A stretch of 64,000 bases of DNA from Blastocystis sp. Blastoise (Eukaryota; Sar; Bigyra; Opalinata; Blastocystidae), in contig JBBPEB010000014.1 of assembly GCA_039096225.1 (NCBI GenBank), positions 1,127,501 to 1,191,500 on the forward strand, written 5' to 3'. Position numbers and translations under genes: made by a program. Position 1 is the first letter of the stretch. Each line of letters opens with the position of its first letter. Under the pieces are notes generated by a model. The model was not told the DNA's origin. It was given only the letters and a program-made list of their open reading frames with translations, and searched no databases. Positions 39,581 through 51,739 of this stretch are shown piece after piece.

Positions 39581-40553
39581 GTATAAAAATAATAATAATA
39601 CACATAATCATACCTAGAGAAACGATTAGCTTTAATATTTTCAGGGAATAAATTCATAGTTTGAATAGCTGGTTTATCTAATCGCATATATCTATATTTA
39701 TATATATAACCATAAATAATAATAATGAATAAACTAAAATATATATGCTAGAATAAGAATAGAATAGAGATATATACAAGGATATATCATAAGATTTAAG
39801 TGTATAACTGCCTATTATATCGGAGTCATTTAATAATCCCAGACTCTATAACAATTATAATAAATATAGTATAAATGATAGCAATTAATATAATAACAAT
39901 AAATATAATAAAAAAAAATATATATACGCTAATAAGACCCGCTACTGCTTTCATAGCATTCTGATTCTGTACTAAATTATGATATAACATAAGAGATTCT
40001 TCACCTAATAAAGTACATAAATCTTGATCGATATTCTTTGTATCGAAATGCCTATGTATATATATAAATATATTTATTAAAGAAATACATACTTTGGAGC
40101 TATATGTTTTGCTTCAATATTCAGTCTTTCTAATAGCGATGCTATTATCTTTCCTTTTCCTGTATCTGATCTACCTGAAAAATAACATGCTCCAGCGTTA
40201 CTCTGAATTAAAATAGACTCAAAATTAGAAAAATGATTCGTTTCACAAATCTCTGTCCTATACATATAAATCAGAATATATTTACATATACGATAGAATC
40301 TAAATACATTTTAATGACAAATCGTTTAGAATTACTATCATTCAAATCATAATTTGGAGTGTTGATTGCCACACCGATTGTCTGAGATGACTAAAATAAC
40401 ATAAAATTATTATGAACAATAAATTAATGTTTATCCATACCTCAGTATAATAAAGACACACTTGTGAAGGAGTAATTAATTCACCTACATCAAAAAATTA
40501 GCTATCGTTAGATTCAATATACTCTCTGCATCATCTTTCTTATTTGCAACCAT
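36388..40553 (-). CDS. msh2: DNA mismatch repair protein MSH2
   Basis: MSH2 is the common partner in MutS-alpha/beta mismatch-recognition heterodimers in the nucleus. Start [11 protein letters not shown] (ATG 40551-40553; exon 1 is 31 nt). Family blocks in order: connector domain [17 protein letters not shown]-like start, lever/core [20 protein letters not shown] with [40 protein letters not shown], and the ATPase: [25 protein letters not shown] (Walker A), [44 protein letters not shown] (Walker B), FATHFQEL, and [13 protein letters not shown]. The C-terminus ends [11 protein letters not shown] at TAA 36388-36390. MSH2-type spacing throughout, and GAGD..KG.STFM is the MSH2 signature. More than 15 exons. 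All catalytic residues look intact. Confidence 0.95.
38186..38362. repeat. ~23-bp tandem repeat (AATAAGTATAATAATATTAAATAT) plus AATAAACAT units in an MSH2 intron
   Basis: About four units of TAATAAGTATAATAATATTA and then six AAACATAAT units fill the intron. The same AAACATAAT word is found in the scramblase-like and ABC introns. Confidence 0.85.
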
Positions 40554-41114
40554 TCTTTAAATGGTATCCTTAGAAATATCAGACTGATTATAGAATAACT
40601 AAAATATCCCACCAAAAAAGATTACTTGGCGCCATTAAATAATCATGGTTTTATTATTTTTTAAAGTAAAAAAAACAAAAAGAAATGATATTTTTTTAAT
40701 TTACATTATTTGTATTAATGAATCATAATTATATTATTTATTAATAAATTTGTAGTTAAACTTTCTTAAAGGTTCCGTTGATAATAACAAAAACATTGTC
40801 ATATGATAATTAGTATCTCCTTTTTTTTAATAATAAAACAAATGTTTTAAATGGGGTTAGTGAGAAGCGCAAAGAGTCGTTCAAACTGTTGAAAATACTT
40901 GAACACCTTATTAACGATAATTTGCCGTAAATTATGATTTTAGAAATAATGTTTGCAATATAACAAAACAAATTATTATACATACACAATATACTTGGCC
41001 AGATTTAAAAAAAAGAGAAAAAGAAAAGAAAAAGTAAAACACTATGACAATACAAAGATATATGTAAAAATTTGATAAGTTAAATAGAATAAATAAATAT
41101 ATAGCAGAACTATT
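40554..41114. other. Intergenic, about 0.56 kb, no gene seen
   Basis: Spacer between the MSH2 start and the TLDc gene 3' end. 40560-40660 and 40850-40930 are less AT-rich but carry no clear frame. Confidence 0.6.
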
Positions 41115-44100
41115 TTAAGAAAGTGTGTACACTTCATATTCATCAACTGAGAACTTACTCATTTGTTTAGGTTCATTACTATTTGTAAATATAGATGTAA
41201 AAAAAGTTATATCACCACCATAATAACTAGTAATGAATTGTGAAATAGAACTGTCTTCATTCATTTGACATTCGGAGGAAATATTGAATCCATTTGTAAA
41301 TGAAGGACCTAAGGATTGACTATAGATAATAGAATCATGAGTACTATTATGTTGTCTATAGAGAGTAGCAGGAATTTGATATGAACTAAATAGGGAAAAC
41401 AAGCAAGCTTCAGAATCCATTTGAGTTGAAAAACCTATATATATATATTATATATAAAACACAACAAAAATAGATAATATATGTATATAATAACACTATT
41501 TCCATAAGAAAAAAAATTTAAAATGAGTAATTATAATATATATATATATACCATTTGAATGATTATCACTAGATTTGGGTGTTTTCCATCCTTGTTTTGT
41601 ATATCCTCCAAATATACACTTTTTTTGATTCTTATCTAGACCTTGAATAATTACTAATGTTTCTCCTTTATTATCACAATAATTATGGAAAGAAGAACTA
41701 CTAAAACCATGCTTTGAGCCTCTATATAAACATATAAATAATAAAACAGTATATAAATTTGTAAATTTTATAATAAAAATATCAATAAAATGACAAAAGA
41801 AGAAAGAAGATGATAATAAATATATATAAATAATTATATACACAAAAGTGAGTCTCCAGGGTTTTTGATATCCAAACCATGTCATAAGCATATATCTAAA
41901 ATTATCAATGTTTCCAAGAATAGTACTATCTTGACATATTAAGGGACCTCTTAATCCATAATTATACTCTGGTAATGCGTGAAGTGAATTTGATGCTAAC
42001 ATTTCATTATATGGAATATTACTAATGTTATTATAATTGCAATTTACATAATTTTCATGAATATCTTCATTATAAACTTGTGTATTTTTTGGATATGAGG
42101 AATTCATTGGTGATTCGAATACAGAAGAAGTAATAACATTTATAGAATTTGGTATAGAGCAAACAATAGTTGATGTTATGAGAGGAACTGTATCCGCCAT
42201 AGAGGAATCCTCTACATTATTCATATAAGGAATATAATTCTGATTCTCATGATTATTTATATGAGGTTTTTGAGGTTTATAATGATTATCTTGATTATTG
42301 TTATATGAATTTTGTGATTTATAATGATTATCCATATAAGATTCATTATATTGAGTATCTTGATTATTATTATAAGATTTTTGAGGCTTATAATCTTGAT
42401 TACTATCATAATGTTTATAATCTTGATTTTCCTTGCTATTCTTATAATTCATAGTATCTGCTTTATTTTCTGTTTTCTTATAACTGTTCTTATCTTTCTT
42501 ATTTCTTAGATATACATTATCCTTATTTTCTTTATTCTTAGGAAGATGAGATTTATTTTCTTGAGATTTGTTTAGATACTTTGTTGGACTTGGAGGAGGA
42601 CTAATTCTATGTTTACGAATATTGTCCATATGGTCAGATGTATCTATAGGAATAAACATAGAAGATGGACTTGATAATGATGAACAAAATATTGGATCAG
42701 GTAACTCAGAAGCGCCAAAATAAACAGAAGAAGAAGAAGAAGTTGATGAAGACGATGAAATAGAATTAGATGAAGACGATGAAATAGAATTAGATGAAAT
42801 TGAAGGAATAGAGTTAGAATTAGAAGGAACAGAAGGAACAGAAGGAATAGAATTAGAAGGAATAGGTTTGAAATTAGAAGGAATAGAATTAGAATTAGAA
42901 GGACGAGAAGAATAAGGAACAGAAGGAATAGAATTAGAATTAGAAGGAATAGAATTAGACTTAGAATTAGAAGGAATAGGCTTGAAATCAGAAGGAATAG
43001 AATTAGAATTAGAATTAGAAGGACGAGAAGAATAAGGAACAGAAGGAATAGAAGGATTAGAAGGAATAGGCTTGAAATCAGAAGGAATAGAAGGATTAAA
43101 AGGAACAGAAGGAATTATAGGAATAGGCTTGAAATCAGAAGGACGAGAAGAATAAGGAACAGAAGGAATAGAAGGATTAGGCTTAGAATCAGAAGGAATA
43201 GGAAGAGCTTTAAAATTGACAGGATTAGAATTAGAAGGAATAGGTTTAGTATCAGAAGAAATAGGAAGAGCTTTAAAATTGACAGGATTAGAATTAGAAG
43301 GAATAGGTTTAGTATCAGAAGGAATAGGAAGAACTTTAAAATTGACAGGATTAGAAGAATGAGGAATAGAAGGATTAGAAGGAATAGGTTTAGTATCAGA
43401 AGAAATAGGAAGAACTTTAAAATTGACAGGATTAGGATTAGAAGGATTAGGCTTAGAATCAGAAGGAATAGGAAGAGCTTTAAAATTGACAGGATTAGAA
43501 TTAGAAGGAATAGGTTTAGTATCAGAAGGAATAGGAAGAGCTTTAAAATGGACAGGATTAGGATTAGAAGGAATAGATTTAGTATCAGAAGGAATAGGAA
43601 GAGCTTTAAAATGGACAGGACTAGAAGAATGAGGAATAGAAGGAATAGATTTAGTATCAGAAGGAATAGGAAGAGCTTTAAAACGGACAGGATTAGAATT
43701 AGAAGTAATAGAAGGATAAGAATTAGAAGGAATAGAAGGAATAGAAAGAATAGAAGGAATAGGCTTAGAGTTAGAATTAATATGTTTAATAGGGATAGAC
43801 TTAGTATCAGAAGGAATAGTAGAACTAACTGATGGTATGTTAATTTCATCATGAGTTTTATTTAATGAATTTTTAGTATTTTCATTAGATTTAATAGTAT
43901 TTGGAATCTGTTCAGAATGAATTGAATTTAAATTAAGTGGAATACGATTACATGAATTCTCTGAATGAATTGGAGATGATGTATTTGAATGTCTATTTGT
44001 ATTTATATCTGATATACTATCGGAAAATGAAGGAGTTATACTATTCATAAATGGATTATTCTGATTATCATATGGAGAAGAAGTATTAGTTATTTCATTC

Positions 44101-45514
44101 CCATAAGGATTAATAGAACCAGAATTCGTAATGACAACATTACTAGGAACAAACACATTATTAGTTATTTCAATTGTAGGTAGAGATGGTATACAAGGTA
44201 TAGCATTGAAATTTTTAGATATATCCTGTTCAATAGATATATTCTTTGAATTCTTATTTATAGGAGTATCTACTAATGTTTCTTCTAGATTTGATGGTAT
44301 TTCTTGTGGATGAATCTCAAAATTAGGAATAGGAATATTGGAGTGGAGAGACGAAGCAGTAGATAAAGACGAAATAATTGTATTCTTATTCACATGATCA
44401 CTATTAGAATTTATATTATTATCTATAGGTTTACAAGCATCAGGTATCTTAGTAATAGTACTATGAACATGATTTCCAGAATCAGCAGGTTTTATATTAG
44501 TATCATCGTTACTCCTTTGAATTTGATTCTTTTCAAGACTATTTTTGTGATTGAGTTGTTCTTCTAATTCTTGAATTTTCTTATTTAATGAATCATTTAT
44601 CTTCTGTAAAGAATCACGATCTTGTAGAAGACTATCCGGTGTTGCTTTTTTTTGTTTTAATTGTTCAGTTAATTCGAGAACTTTTTGTTCAAGACTTTCT
44701 TTCTCATTCTTTAAGGATTCACATAACGAAGCCACGATATCATCCTTTTGTTGAGTGTCACCTTTAGTCGAAATATAATTTTGTAAAAACAATTCAATTG
44801 ATTGAACTGTAGACCAGGTGAGAGTCGTTGTAGCTATTAACTTAGTCAGCATAGAATCATTATTCTCAGCTTGTCTAGTAAGCATACCAATATCATTTTG
44901 AAATTGTTCTTGAGTTAGAATACCCGAAAAATTTGTAGAATTTAATTTTTCTAAAGCATCATTCTGTTTTTGTTGTTGTTCATTCAATGACTTGATAGCT
45001 TCAAGGGAATCATTACTATAATTCTTTTGGTCACTCAACGATGTCTGTATAGAATACAATAATGACTGAATGGTTTCATAAGATGATGATACTGAGTTAC
45101 TTATATCTCTATCTAACTCAGGAGGAACAGGCACAAGACAGGCAAGGAAGCAATTCTTCATTTGAAGAAGTTCGTCTTTTGATCTTCCTTGAAGAAACAA
45201 GGGACAACCATTCATTGATGCTATCATCATAGAAACATAATAATCATCAAATTCAACATAATAAATCATATCATCAGAACATTTCTTAGATTTCCAATTG
45301 GCATAAAAGATGGATTTCTTATATAACTCTAATCTTTCTGGTTGTATAGGACATCGGCAAAGCCTTTGAGATCCAGAAAAGACCAAAAAATGAATCGACG
45401 AACTAGCTACAATCGGTCTTTCAGATTCTTCCTATATTTATATAGAATATGAATTATAATGATATAAATATTAAAATATACTAATGTTGTTTTTGGTTTA
45501 TTTCTTTTGAACAT
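41115..45514 (-). CDS. Large coiled-coil, low-complexity protein with C-terminal TLDc domain
   Basis: Start MFKRNKPKTTL (ATG 45512-45514, inferred first exon), then EESERPIVASSSIHFLVFSG. The N-terminal 100 residues look folded but unrecognised. About residues 110-320 form a coiled coil (SLCESLKNEKESLEQKVLEL). Then about 350 residues of Ser/Asn/Pro repeats (KALPIPSDTKPIPSNSNPVN), Asn/Lys/Tyr-rich disorder, and the C-terminal TLDc domain: LICQDSTILGNIDNFRYMLM, PWRLTF, then across an intron RGSKHGFSSSSFHNYCDNKG with ETLVIIQG, CIFGGYTKQGW, and in the last exon ACLFSLFS...GPSFTNGFNIS and a final FSVDEYEVYTLS (stop 41115-41117). FxxH..CD..GPTL / FGGY..W / F.V..EVY is the TLDc signature (linked to oxidative stress and V-ATPase). 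Total is about 1,370 residues. Confidence 0.82.
42780..43760 (-). repeat. Repeat encoding IPSNSNPVNFKALPIPSDTK units
   Basis: Two layers: short IPSNSN units (42780-43080) and about eight longer units of 26-30 codons with NPVNFKALPIPSDTKPIPSN (43190-43700). DNA units (plus strand GGAATAGGTTTAGTATCAGA) are close to identical. The plus-strand Arg-rich and minus-strand Leu-rich frames over it are shadows. Confidence 0.9.
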
Positions 45515-47100
45515 TCTTTAATAAAAAAAAATATGAAATAAAAATATATGAAAAGAAATAAAACTCTTTAAGTTGAGTTTTTTCTAGTTATTTTTTTTGA
45601 AAAATTCAGCAAATGAGAAAACCTAGTATTACAATAGTAAAGTCTGCTGACTCACTAAATTCAAGTAAATACATTACAATATTGTAGTGACCCTATATTA
45701 CTCTTCAAATTTACTAGTAACCAAATGTCAATTAACATTATTGTGAATTGAAGTTCATATAATATGATACAAAACATATTTAACATTGAAGAAAGAACAT
45801 AGTAAGGATTTAAGGTTTTTAGAAAGACTTCATAAATTGACAATGATGTTCCTTATTTCATATATTGAAAGTAAATGCATTTCTAATTGCTTTAGAGTGT
45901 AGTCTTACATTGTACAGATTATCATAAGTTTATTTGGAATCATTTTGATAAGGATTCATTTTAAGAATGAGTATACTATGGACATTTTGTGTTTTTTTGA
46001 CCCTATTTCCCGTAAGAGAAACAACAAAATGACTGGGATTTTTTAATCAAAAATACGTTGGCCTAAACTCGAGAAAAGAGTGTCCGCCAACTTGTCAAGT
46101 TTCTCTCTTTTTGACGAGAAAAACTTAAAAATAACTCTACAAAATATATTGTTTATTTATATAATCATAGACATTCTAAATATTGACTATTTTACAGTGT
46201 TTTATGATTTAAAATGACTGTTTAAAACCAAAAAGACTTTAATTTTTTCTCTGAAGTCTATAATTCAGGAATGGATTACATGAGTGAGAAGTTTTTAAAA
46301 TTTGTGTATTCTCTGAGTGATATATTATCATTTCAATCATTCTCGTCAAGTCCTTTTACAATATAAACCATTATACAGCCTAAATCAACACACACCTAAA
46401 AATTTCTTCTTTTTGATTTCCCAAGGAAAAAACAATAAAATGACTTGACTTTTTTATTCATAATTTTTTAGCCTAAAGACGACAGCATTCTTTTAGCCAA
46501 CTACCCTAGAAAGTCAAAACAATTAAAAATTCAAAAAAGAAAAGTAAAACAGAAGCTCTTGTTTTTGTTTATTGATTATCGTCAATAAACCTGTTTTTAA
46601 AAATATGACTTTAGAATATCATTCAGGACTTGATTTATAGTTCAGGGTATCGTTTTAAGGTTTAAAATAGCTTTTTTAAGAGAATTCATAATTATGTCCT
46701 AAACCAAGAGGAGTTGTGCGTTTTTATCATCTCTGTTGTTAGACATACTTATACACAACATACTCAGCTTACAAAATTGTTTTTCTTGCTTGTTGTGATT
46801 TTTCACTCATTTTTGAATATTTGATTTTTAGTTTCAAAAGTGGTATAAAGTGTCTATACATGCCTGTAAGAATCGATTTTAATACTATAAAGTCAAAAAT
46901 ATTAAAAAAAAGTGACAGCGAAAAAAGGAGGGAAAATATACTTTTTTGAATTTCTTGATATTCCCGCAAAAATGATTTTTCTTTTAAGACCTGAAGACAC
47001 CCATACGCTATTGAGCCTATTGACTTAGAAAATATTTCATTTGTTACATATTTTTTTTATTTTTATTCTATTTTTATTTGCCTTTATTTTTAAAAATAGA
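45515..47100. other. Left part of the gene desert
   Basis: No confident gene. It contains two diverged related segments (about 46005-46110 and 46415-46520) and otherwise plain AT-rich sequence. Confidence 0.6.
46005..46520. repeat. Pair of diverged direct repeats about 412 bp apart
   Basis: 46005-46110 and 46417-46520 share TTTCCC, AAACAACAAAATGACT / AAACAATAAAATGACT, GGCCTAAA / AGCCTAAA with CGA following, and CCGCCAACT / TAGCCAACT in the same order and spacing. They are GC-richer than surroundings. Nature unknown. Confidence 0.55.
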
Positions 47101-47558
47101 AGCTCATTTTAACTTCAGACTGTTCCCTTGTATGTATATTGCTATTTTTTATTCTTTACCCATATTAACATTCTCCCATTCTCTAGCATGTATAGGTTCC
47201 TGCTCGTCCGTGGTTATAAGAGTCCTCTTCAGTCCATGTCAACAACGTCTATGATGTCAAACTGTTTTCAAAGTATATATGTATTTATTTATTTTTATAA
47301 TTATCTCTTATCTTTTTATTTTTTATATTGCTGTAATATTATATGATAAAATACTTATCGTATATTCATTCTATCTATTATTAACTTTCTTTTTTTTTTC
47401 TTGAATTAGAATTCTAATTCATTTTATTATTTATTTTCATTATTTTTATATTTTTATTTATTATTATTTATTTATTTAGGTTGTTTTCTACTGTTTCTGT
47501 TGGTTATCTTTCCCTATGACTCAACATCACCAAATTCATTTTTTTCTATTAGGTATGT

Positions 47559-47589
<31 letters not shown>

Positions 47590-47760
47590 TTATCTAGTTC
47601 TTCTTTATTTCTTCTTCTTACACAAAATGATTCCTTCTTCTCTCTTCTTCATTTTCTTCCTTCTACACTTTTATCTCCTTATTTCTTCATCTTCTTTCTT
47701 TATTACTTCTTCCTATGCCTTGTCTCCAGCCTATATCCTTGTCTCTCCCTTTGATTCATT
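47100..47760 (+). other. Possible spliced transcript or short gene at the left edge of the pyrimidine-rich block
   Basis: A frame-consistent two-exon read exists: ATG 47188 MYRFLLVRGYKSPLQSMSTT with SMMSNCFQ, donor GTATATATG, acceptor ..TTTATTTAG, then CFLLFLLVIFPYDSTSPNSF with FSIR, a further GTATG donor and a following pyrimidine-rich frame. Splice words match the window's introns and the first exon is GC-richer. I recognise no family, and the downstream part merges with low-complexity TC sequence, so this may be chance or a non-coding transcript. Confidence 0.25.
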
Positions 47761-49603
47761 ATCTTCCTCAGATCTTCATTTTTCTTTTATTTTTTCTTCT
47801 ATCTAAATTCCTTTATTTTTCTTTTTTTTTTTAATTATACCTCTCTCTTATCTTCGCTTCCCTTTTATATCACTCTTTCATTACTCTTTCTTAATCACTA
47901 TTCTATTTACATTGTATTTCGTTATGTCTTTTTCTTTTATCCTGTTATCCTCTTCTCCTTATTCTATACTTCTTTTTCCTCGACATGTATTAGTGTATAC
48001 CCTCCTTTTCTTCCTCTTCCTCTTCTTCTTCTTCTTCTCCATATAATTCTTTGCTTTTTTCAGATCTTCATCTTCTTATTTATATTTATATCACTATTTA
48101 TTATATATATAGTTCTCTTCTATTATTTGCCTTCCTCCTCTTCCTTCTTTCTATTCTTCTCATACTTCTTCTCTCCTCCTTCTGATTCCCTTTTTTTTTA
48201 CTGCCCTATTTTCCTTCTTTATCTTCCTTCTCTCCTCTTTCTGTATAATTCTATCTCAATCTTCCTTCTCTCCCTCTCTATTCTCGTATCCATCTTTATC
48301 CTTATTCTTTTTCCATTTATTTCTCTCTGTCCCTGTCTATTTTATCTTATATGTCTCTTTCTACCTTCTTGTTTCCTTTTATATTTCCTTCTATGTCTCC
48401 TTTTCCACTTTATATCTACTTTTTCTTCTCTCTCTCCTTCTCTCTATTATTATATATTCTTATGTTCTAGTTATCTATTTTCTATTTTTATTTCTATCCT
48501 TTCATTCTCTATATTGTTATATCTACTTCTATTTTGTCTCTTTTCTTCTATCTTAATCTTCTATTTAATCCTTTTATTTCTTTCTATATATCTATATCTT
48601 CTTGTCTCTAACTTCTTTCTTAATCTCTTTTATATCCTTCTATTTCTCCTTCTATCTCTCCTTCTTTCTCCTTTTCTATTTTCTTCTAACCATCTTTTTT
48701 CCTATTTTTCTCTTTCTATCCCTATTATCTCATTCTCTATCTTCTTCTATATTCTTCTTCTTTCATCTTCTCTCCTTCTTCCTTCATCTTTCAATTTCCT
48801 TCTCTATCTTCCTTTTATCTCAGCTACTCCTTCTGTCTCAATCTTCAGTCTTTCCTTTTCTTTCTCTTTCAACATCATTCTATCTCTCTGTATTCCTATA
48901 TTTCTCTTCATATTTCTCTATCCTTATCTATCTCATTCTACCTCATTTATGTGTCTCAATCTCATTCTCTATTTCCTTCTATTTTCTCTTATCTACTTAT
49001 ATCTTCGTATATTTCCTTATATCTACGTATATCTACTTCTCTATCTTATTATATCTCCTTCTAACTTAATTTACTTCCTCTTCTTCTTTTTCTCCTTCTA
49101 TCTCCTCTTCTATCTCCTCTTTATTCTCCATCATCTTCTATCTACTTCTCTATTTCCATCTACATCCTTCCATCTTACTACATCTCAATCCGCTTTCTCT
49201 CCTTCTATATCCTTTTATATCCTTTTATCTCTCTTTCTCTCTTATCCTATTTATTTTTCTTATTTCTATCCATTTCTATCTACTTTATCTTCTCTATCTC
49301 ATTCTATTGTATCTATATCATTCTCTTATCTTTCTATCTCCTTCTATTTTTAATCTTTTCTATCTACTTCTCCTTCTCTATTTCCTTCTATTCACTTCTA
49401 TATACATCTCATTCTTCAAATCATTCTATATTCTTCCCTTCTTCCTTTTAACTCTTGCTATTTGTTTTTATTTTAATCTACTTCTCCTTCTCTCAACTTT
49501 TATCTACTTCTCCTTCTCTGTTTGATTCTATCTCCTCTCTATCCATATTTTCCTTTTTATTAATATTTATCTCCTTCTCTATATCTTTCGGTATTCTTCT
49601 ATC

Positions 49604-49716
<113 letters not shown>

Positions 49717-50818
49717 TTATTTATTTATCTCAATCCCCTCTCCCCTTCTATATATTTTATTACCTTCTATGTCTCTACCCTATTTCCCGTTTTCTTTCTG
49801 TCTCTTTCTTCTCTCATATACTATTGTTCTATCTTTTCTTTTTTTATTCTTCTTTTTTTTCTTCTTTGTTTTTTCTATTATACTTCTTTATCTTGCTTTG
49901 TCTCTCCTTCTCTCTATGTCATTCAAATTATAATTCTCTCTATCATTCCCTATCGTTTTCTTTGTATGTATTTTTCTTTCTAATTTTTTTCTATATAAAT
50001 TTATCTTTCTTGATATTCACTTCCTGCTCCTTTTTTCTCCCTTCTTCGTCTCATCTTCTTTTCTTCGTCTTCCAATTCTATCTGTTTTCCTCCTCCTTCT
50101 CTATCCTTCTCAATTCCTCTCTACCTATCTTTATATTCTTTCTTTTTTATACACCTTCCCTACTCCTCTATTTCTCTTTTTATCTTTATTCTTGTATCTA
50201 TTTTTATCTTATTCTCTATTTCATTTGATTTCTTTTGTATATCTCTCATTCTATATAGAATTCTATCTCTTTCTATCTAATTTCTTCTTTATGTCTCTCT
50301 TTTCTTCTTTCTTTCTATTCATCTATCTATCTATCTATCTATTTTTATCTTTGTATTTCTCTTTCTATATTTCCATCTCTATCTCCTTCTGTCTATCTAT
50401 ATATCTATCTATCTATCTATCGATCTATTTATTTTATTTATTTTTATTTTTCTGCATCTCAATATATGTTTCTTGTTCATTCTTCTTTCTCTTCTTGTTC
50501 ATCTTCTTCATTCTCATCTTACTTTTCTTTTTATTTTTTACCTTCTTTCTATTCTTCTTCACCTTCTTTCTTAGCTCTTCACCTTCATCTTCTTGTTCTT
50601 CTTTTTAATCTATTTATTCTTCATCTTCTTCTTGTATTTATTCATTTCCTTCTTCTTATTCTTCTTTCTTATCTCCTTTTTCGTTTTCTTCATCTTCATC
50701 TGCATTTCATTATCTTCTTCTTATTCATCTTATTATTTTTATTCTACATTTTCTATATATTATTCTGTTATCTCTTATTTTTTTCATATACATCTCAATA
50801 TTATCTTCTTCATCTTCT

Positions 50819-50976
50819 TCTTCTCATCTTCTTCATCTTCTTCTTCTTCTTCTTCTTCTTCTTCCTTATCTCTTCTTCACAAGCATCTTCTTATTATTCT
50901 ATTTATTCTCCATCTTCTTCTGGTTATAATTATTTCCTTCTTCTTCTTCATCATCATCTTCTACATATTCTTCTTC

Positions 50977-51009
<33 letters not shown>

Positions 51010-51394
51010 TTCTTCTTCTTCTTCTTCATCATCATCTTCTACATATTCTCCTTCTTCTTCTTCTTCTTCATCATCATCATCTTCTACATATTCTCCTACA
51101 TATTCTTCTTCTTCTTCTTCTTCTTCATCTTCTTCATCTTCATCATCTTCTACATATTCTTCTACATATTCTTCTTCTTCTTCTTCTTCTTCTTCTTCTT
51201 CTTCTTCTACATATTCTTCTTCTTCTTCTACATATTCTTCTTCTTCTTCTACATATTCTTCTTCATCTTCTTCTTCTTTTACATATTCTTCTTTTTCTTC
51301 TTCTTCATCATCATCATCATCTTCTACATATTCTTCTTCTTCTTCATCATCATCATCATCATCATCATCTTCTTCTTCTTCTTCTTCTTCTTCC
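50819..51394. repeat. Compound triplet array (TTC)n/(ATC)n with TACATATTC insertions
   Basis: Blocks of TTC and ATC alternate with the 9-mer TACATATTC about 15 times. Every block length keeps the same triplet phase, so the minus strand reads Glu, Asp and recurring EYV-E/EYVED without a stop. Confidence 0.9.
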
Positions 51395-51466
51395 TCATGC
51401 TTTTCCCATTTCTCCTCTAATCTTCTCTTCAATACCTTACTTATAGATCTCTATATTTATATTTTT
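50899..51466 (-). other. Possible acidic Glu/Asp-rich coding exon, doubtful
   Basis: An open minus-strand frame reads (R)SISKVLKRRLEEKWEKHEEE, then about 130 residues of E/D runs with EYVEDDDD units, then GNNYNQKKMENK and a stop at 50899. Upstream at about 51460 an ATATAG acceptor-like word precedes the first codon. A real acidic tail protein would be possible, but a triplet microsatellite gives the same look and no folded domain or partner exon is visible. Confidence 0.25.
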
Positions 51467-51669
51467 TTTTCTCTATATTATTATTTTAATTCTTTTTTAT
51501 TAATTTCATTAATTATCCCTATCTCATTAACTTTATATTTTTCTCTATTTATTCTCTTTTCATTTTTCCCTCCTATATTTAGCATCGTTTTCTCTTATAC
51601 ATATATTTTTTTTCATACTTATTTTCGTATTATTATATATCCCTTTATATTACTTTTCCTCTATATTAT

Positions 51670-51737
51670 CCTTAAGCTTAAATTGGTAAGTTTCAATCAA
51701 TTTATGATTGAAAACAGGTTCAATTCCTGTCTTAAGG
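51670..51737 (+). tRNA. tRNA-like sequence of organellar type (candidate or pseudogene)
   Basis: A 68-nt cloverleaf-like fold: acceptor CCTTAAG with CTTAAGG (7 perfect pairs), D-region CTTAAATTGGTAAG (CTTA/TAAG stem, GG in loop), anticodon arm TTCAATC-AATTTAT-GATTGAA (7-nt loop, central TTT), T-arm ACAGG-TTCAATT-CCTGT (perfect stem, B-box-like GGTTCAATTCC). It lacks the usual two-base acceptor/D linker and U33, so it is either a degenerate mitochondrial-type tRNA (nuclear copy of organelle DNA), a tRNA-derived element, or a pseudo-tRNA. No CCA. Confidence 0.45.
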
Positions 51738-51739
51738 TC

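Noticed and set aside
43115-43852. Leu-rich minus-strand and Arg-rich plus-strand frames
   Set aside because: Out-of-frame shadows of the Ser/Asn/Pro repeat of the TLDc gene.
48127-49353. 408-residue plus-strand reading frame rich in Ser/Phe/Leu/Tyr
   Set aside because: The strand is almost only T and C and so cannot easily form stop codons; no domain, signal or conserved motif.
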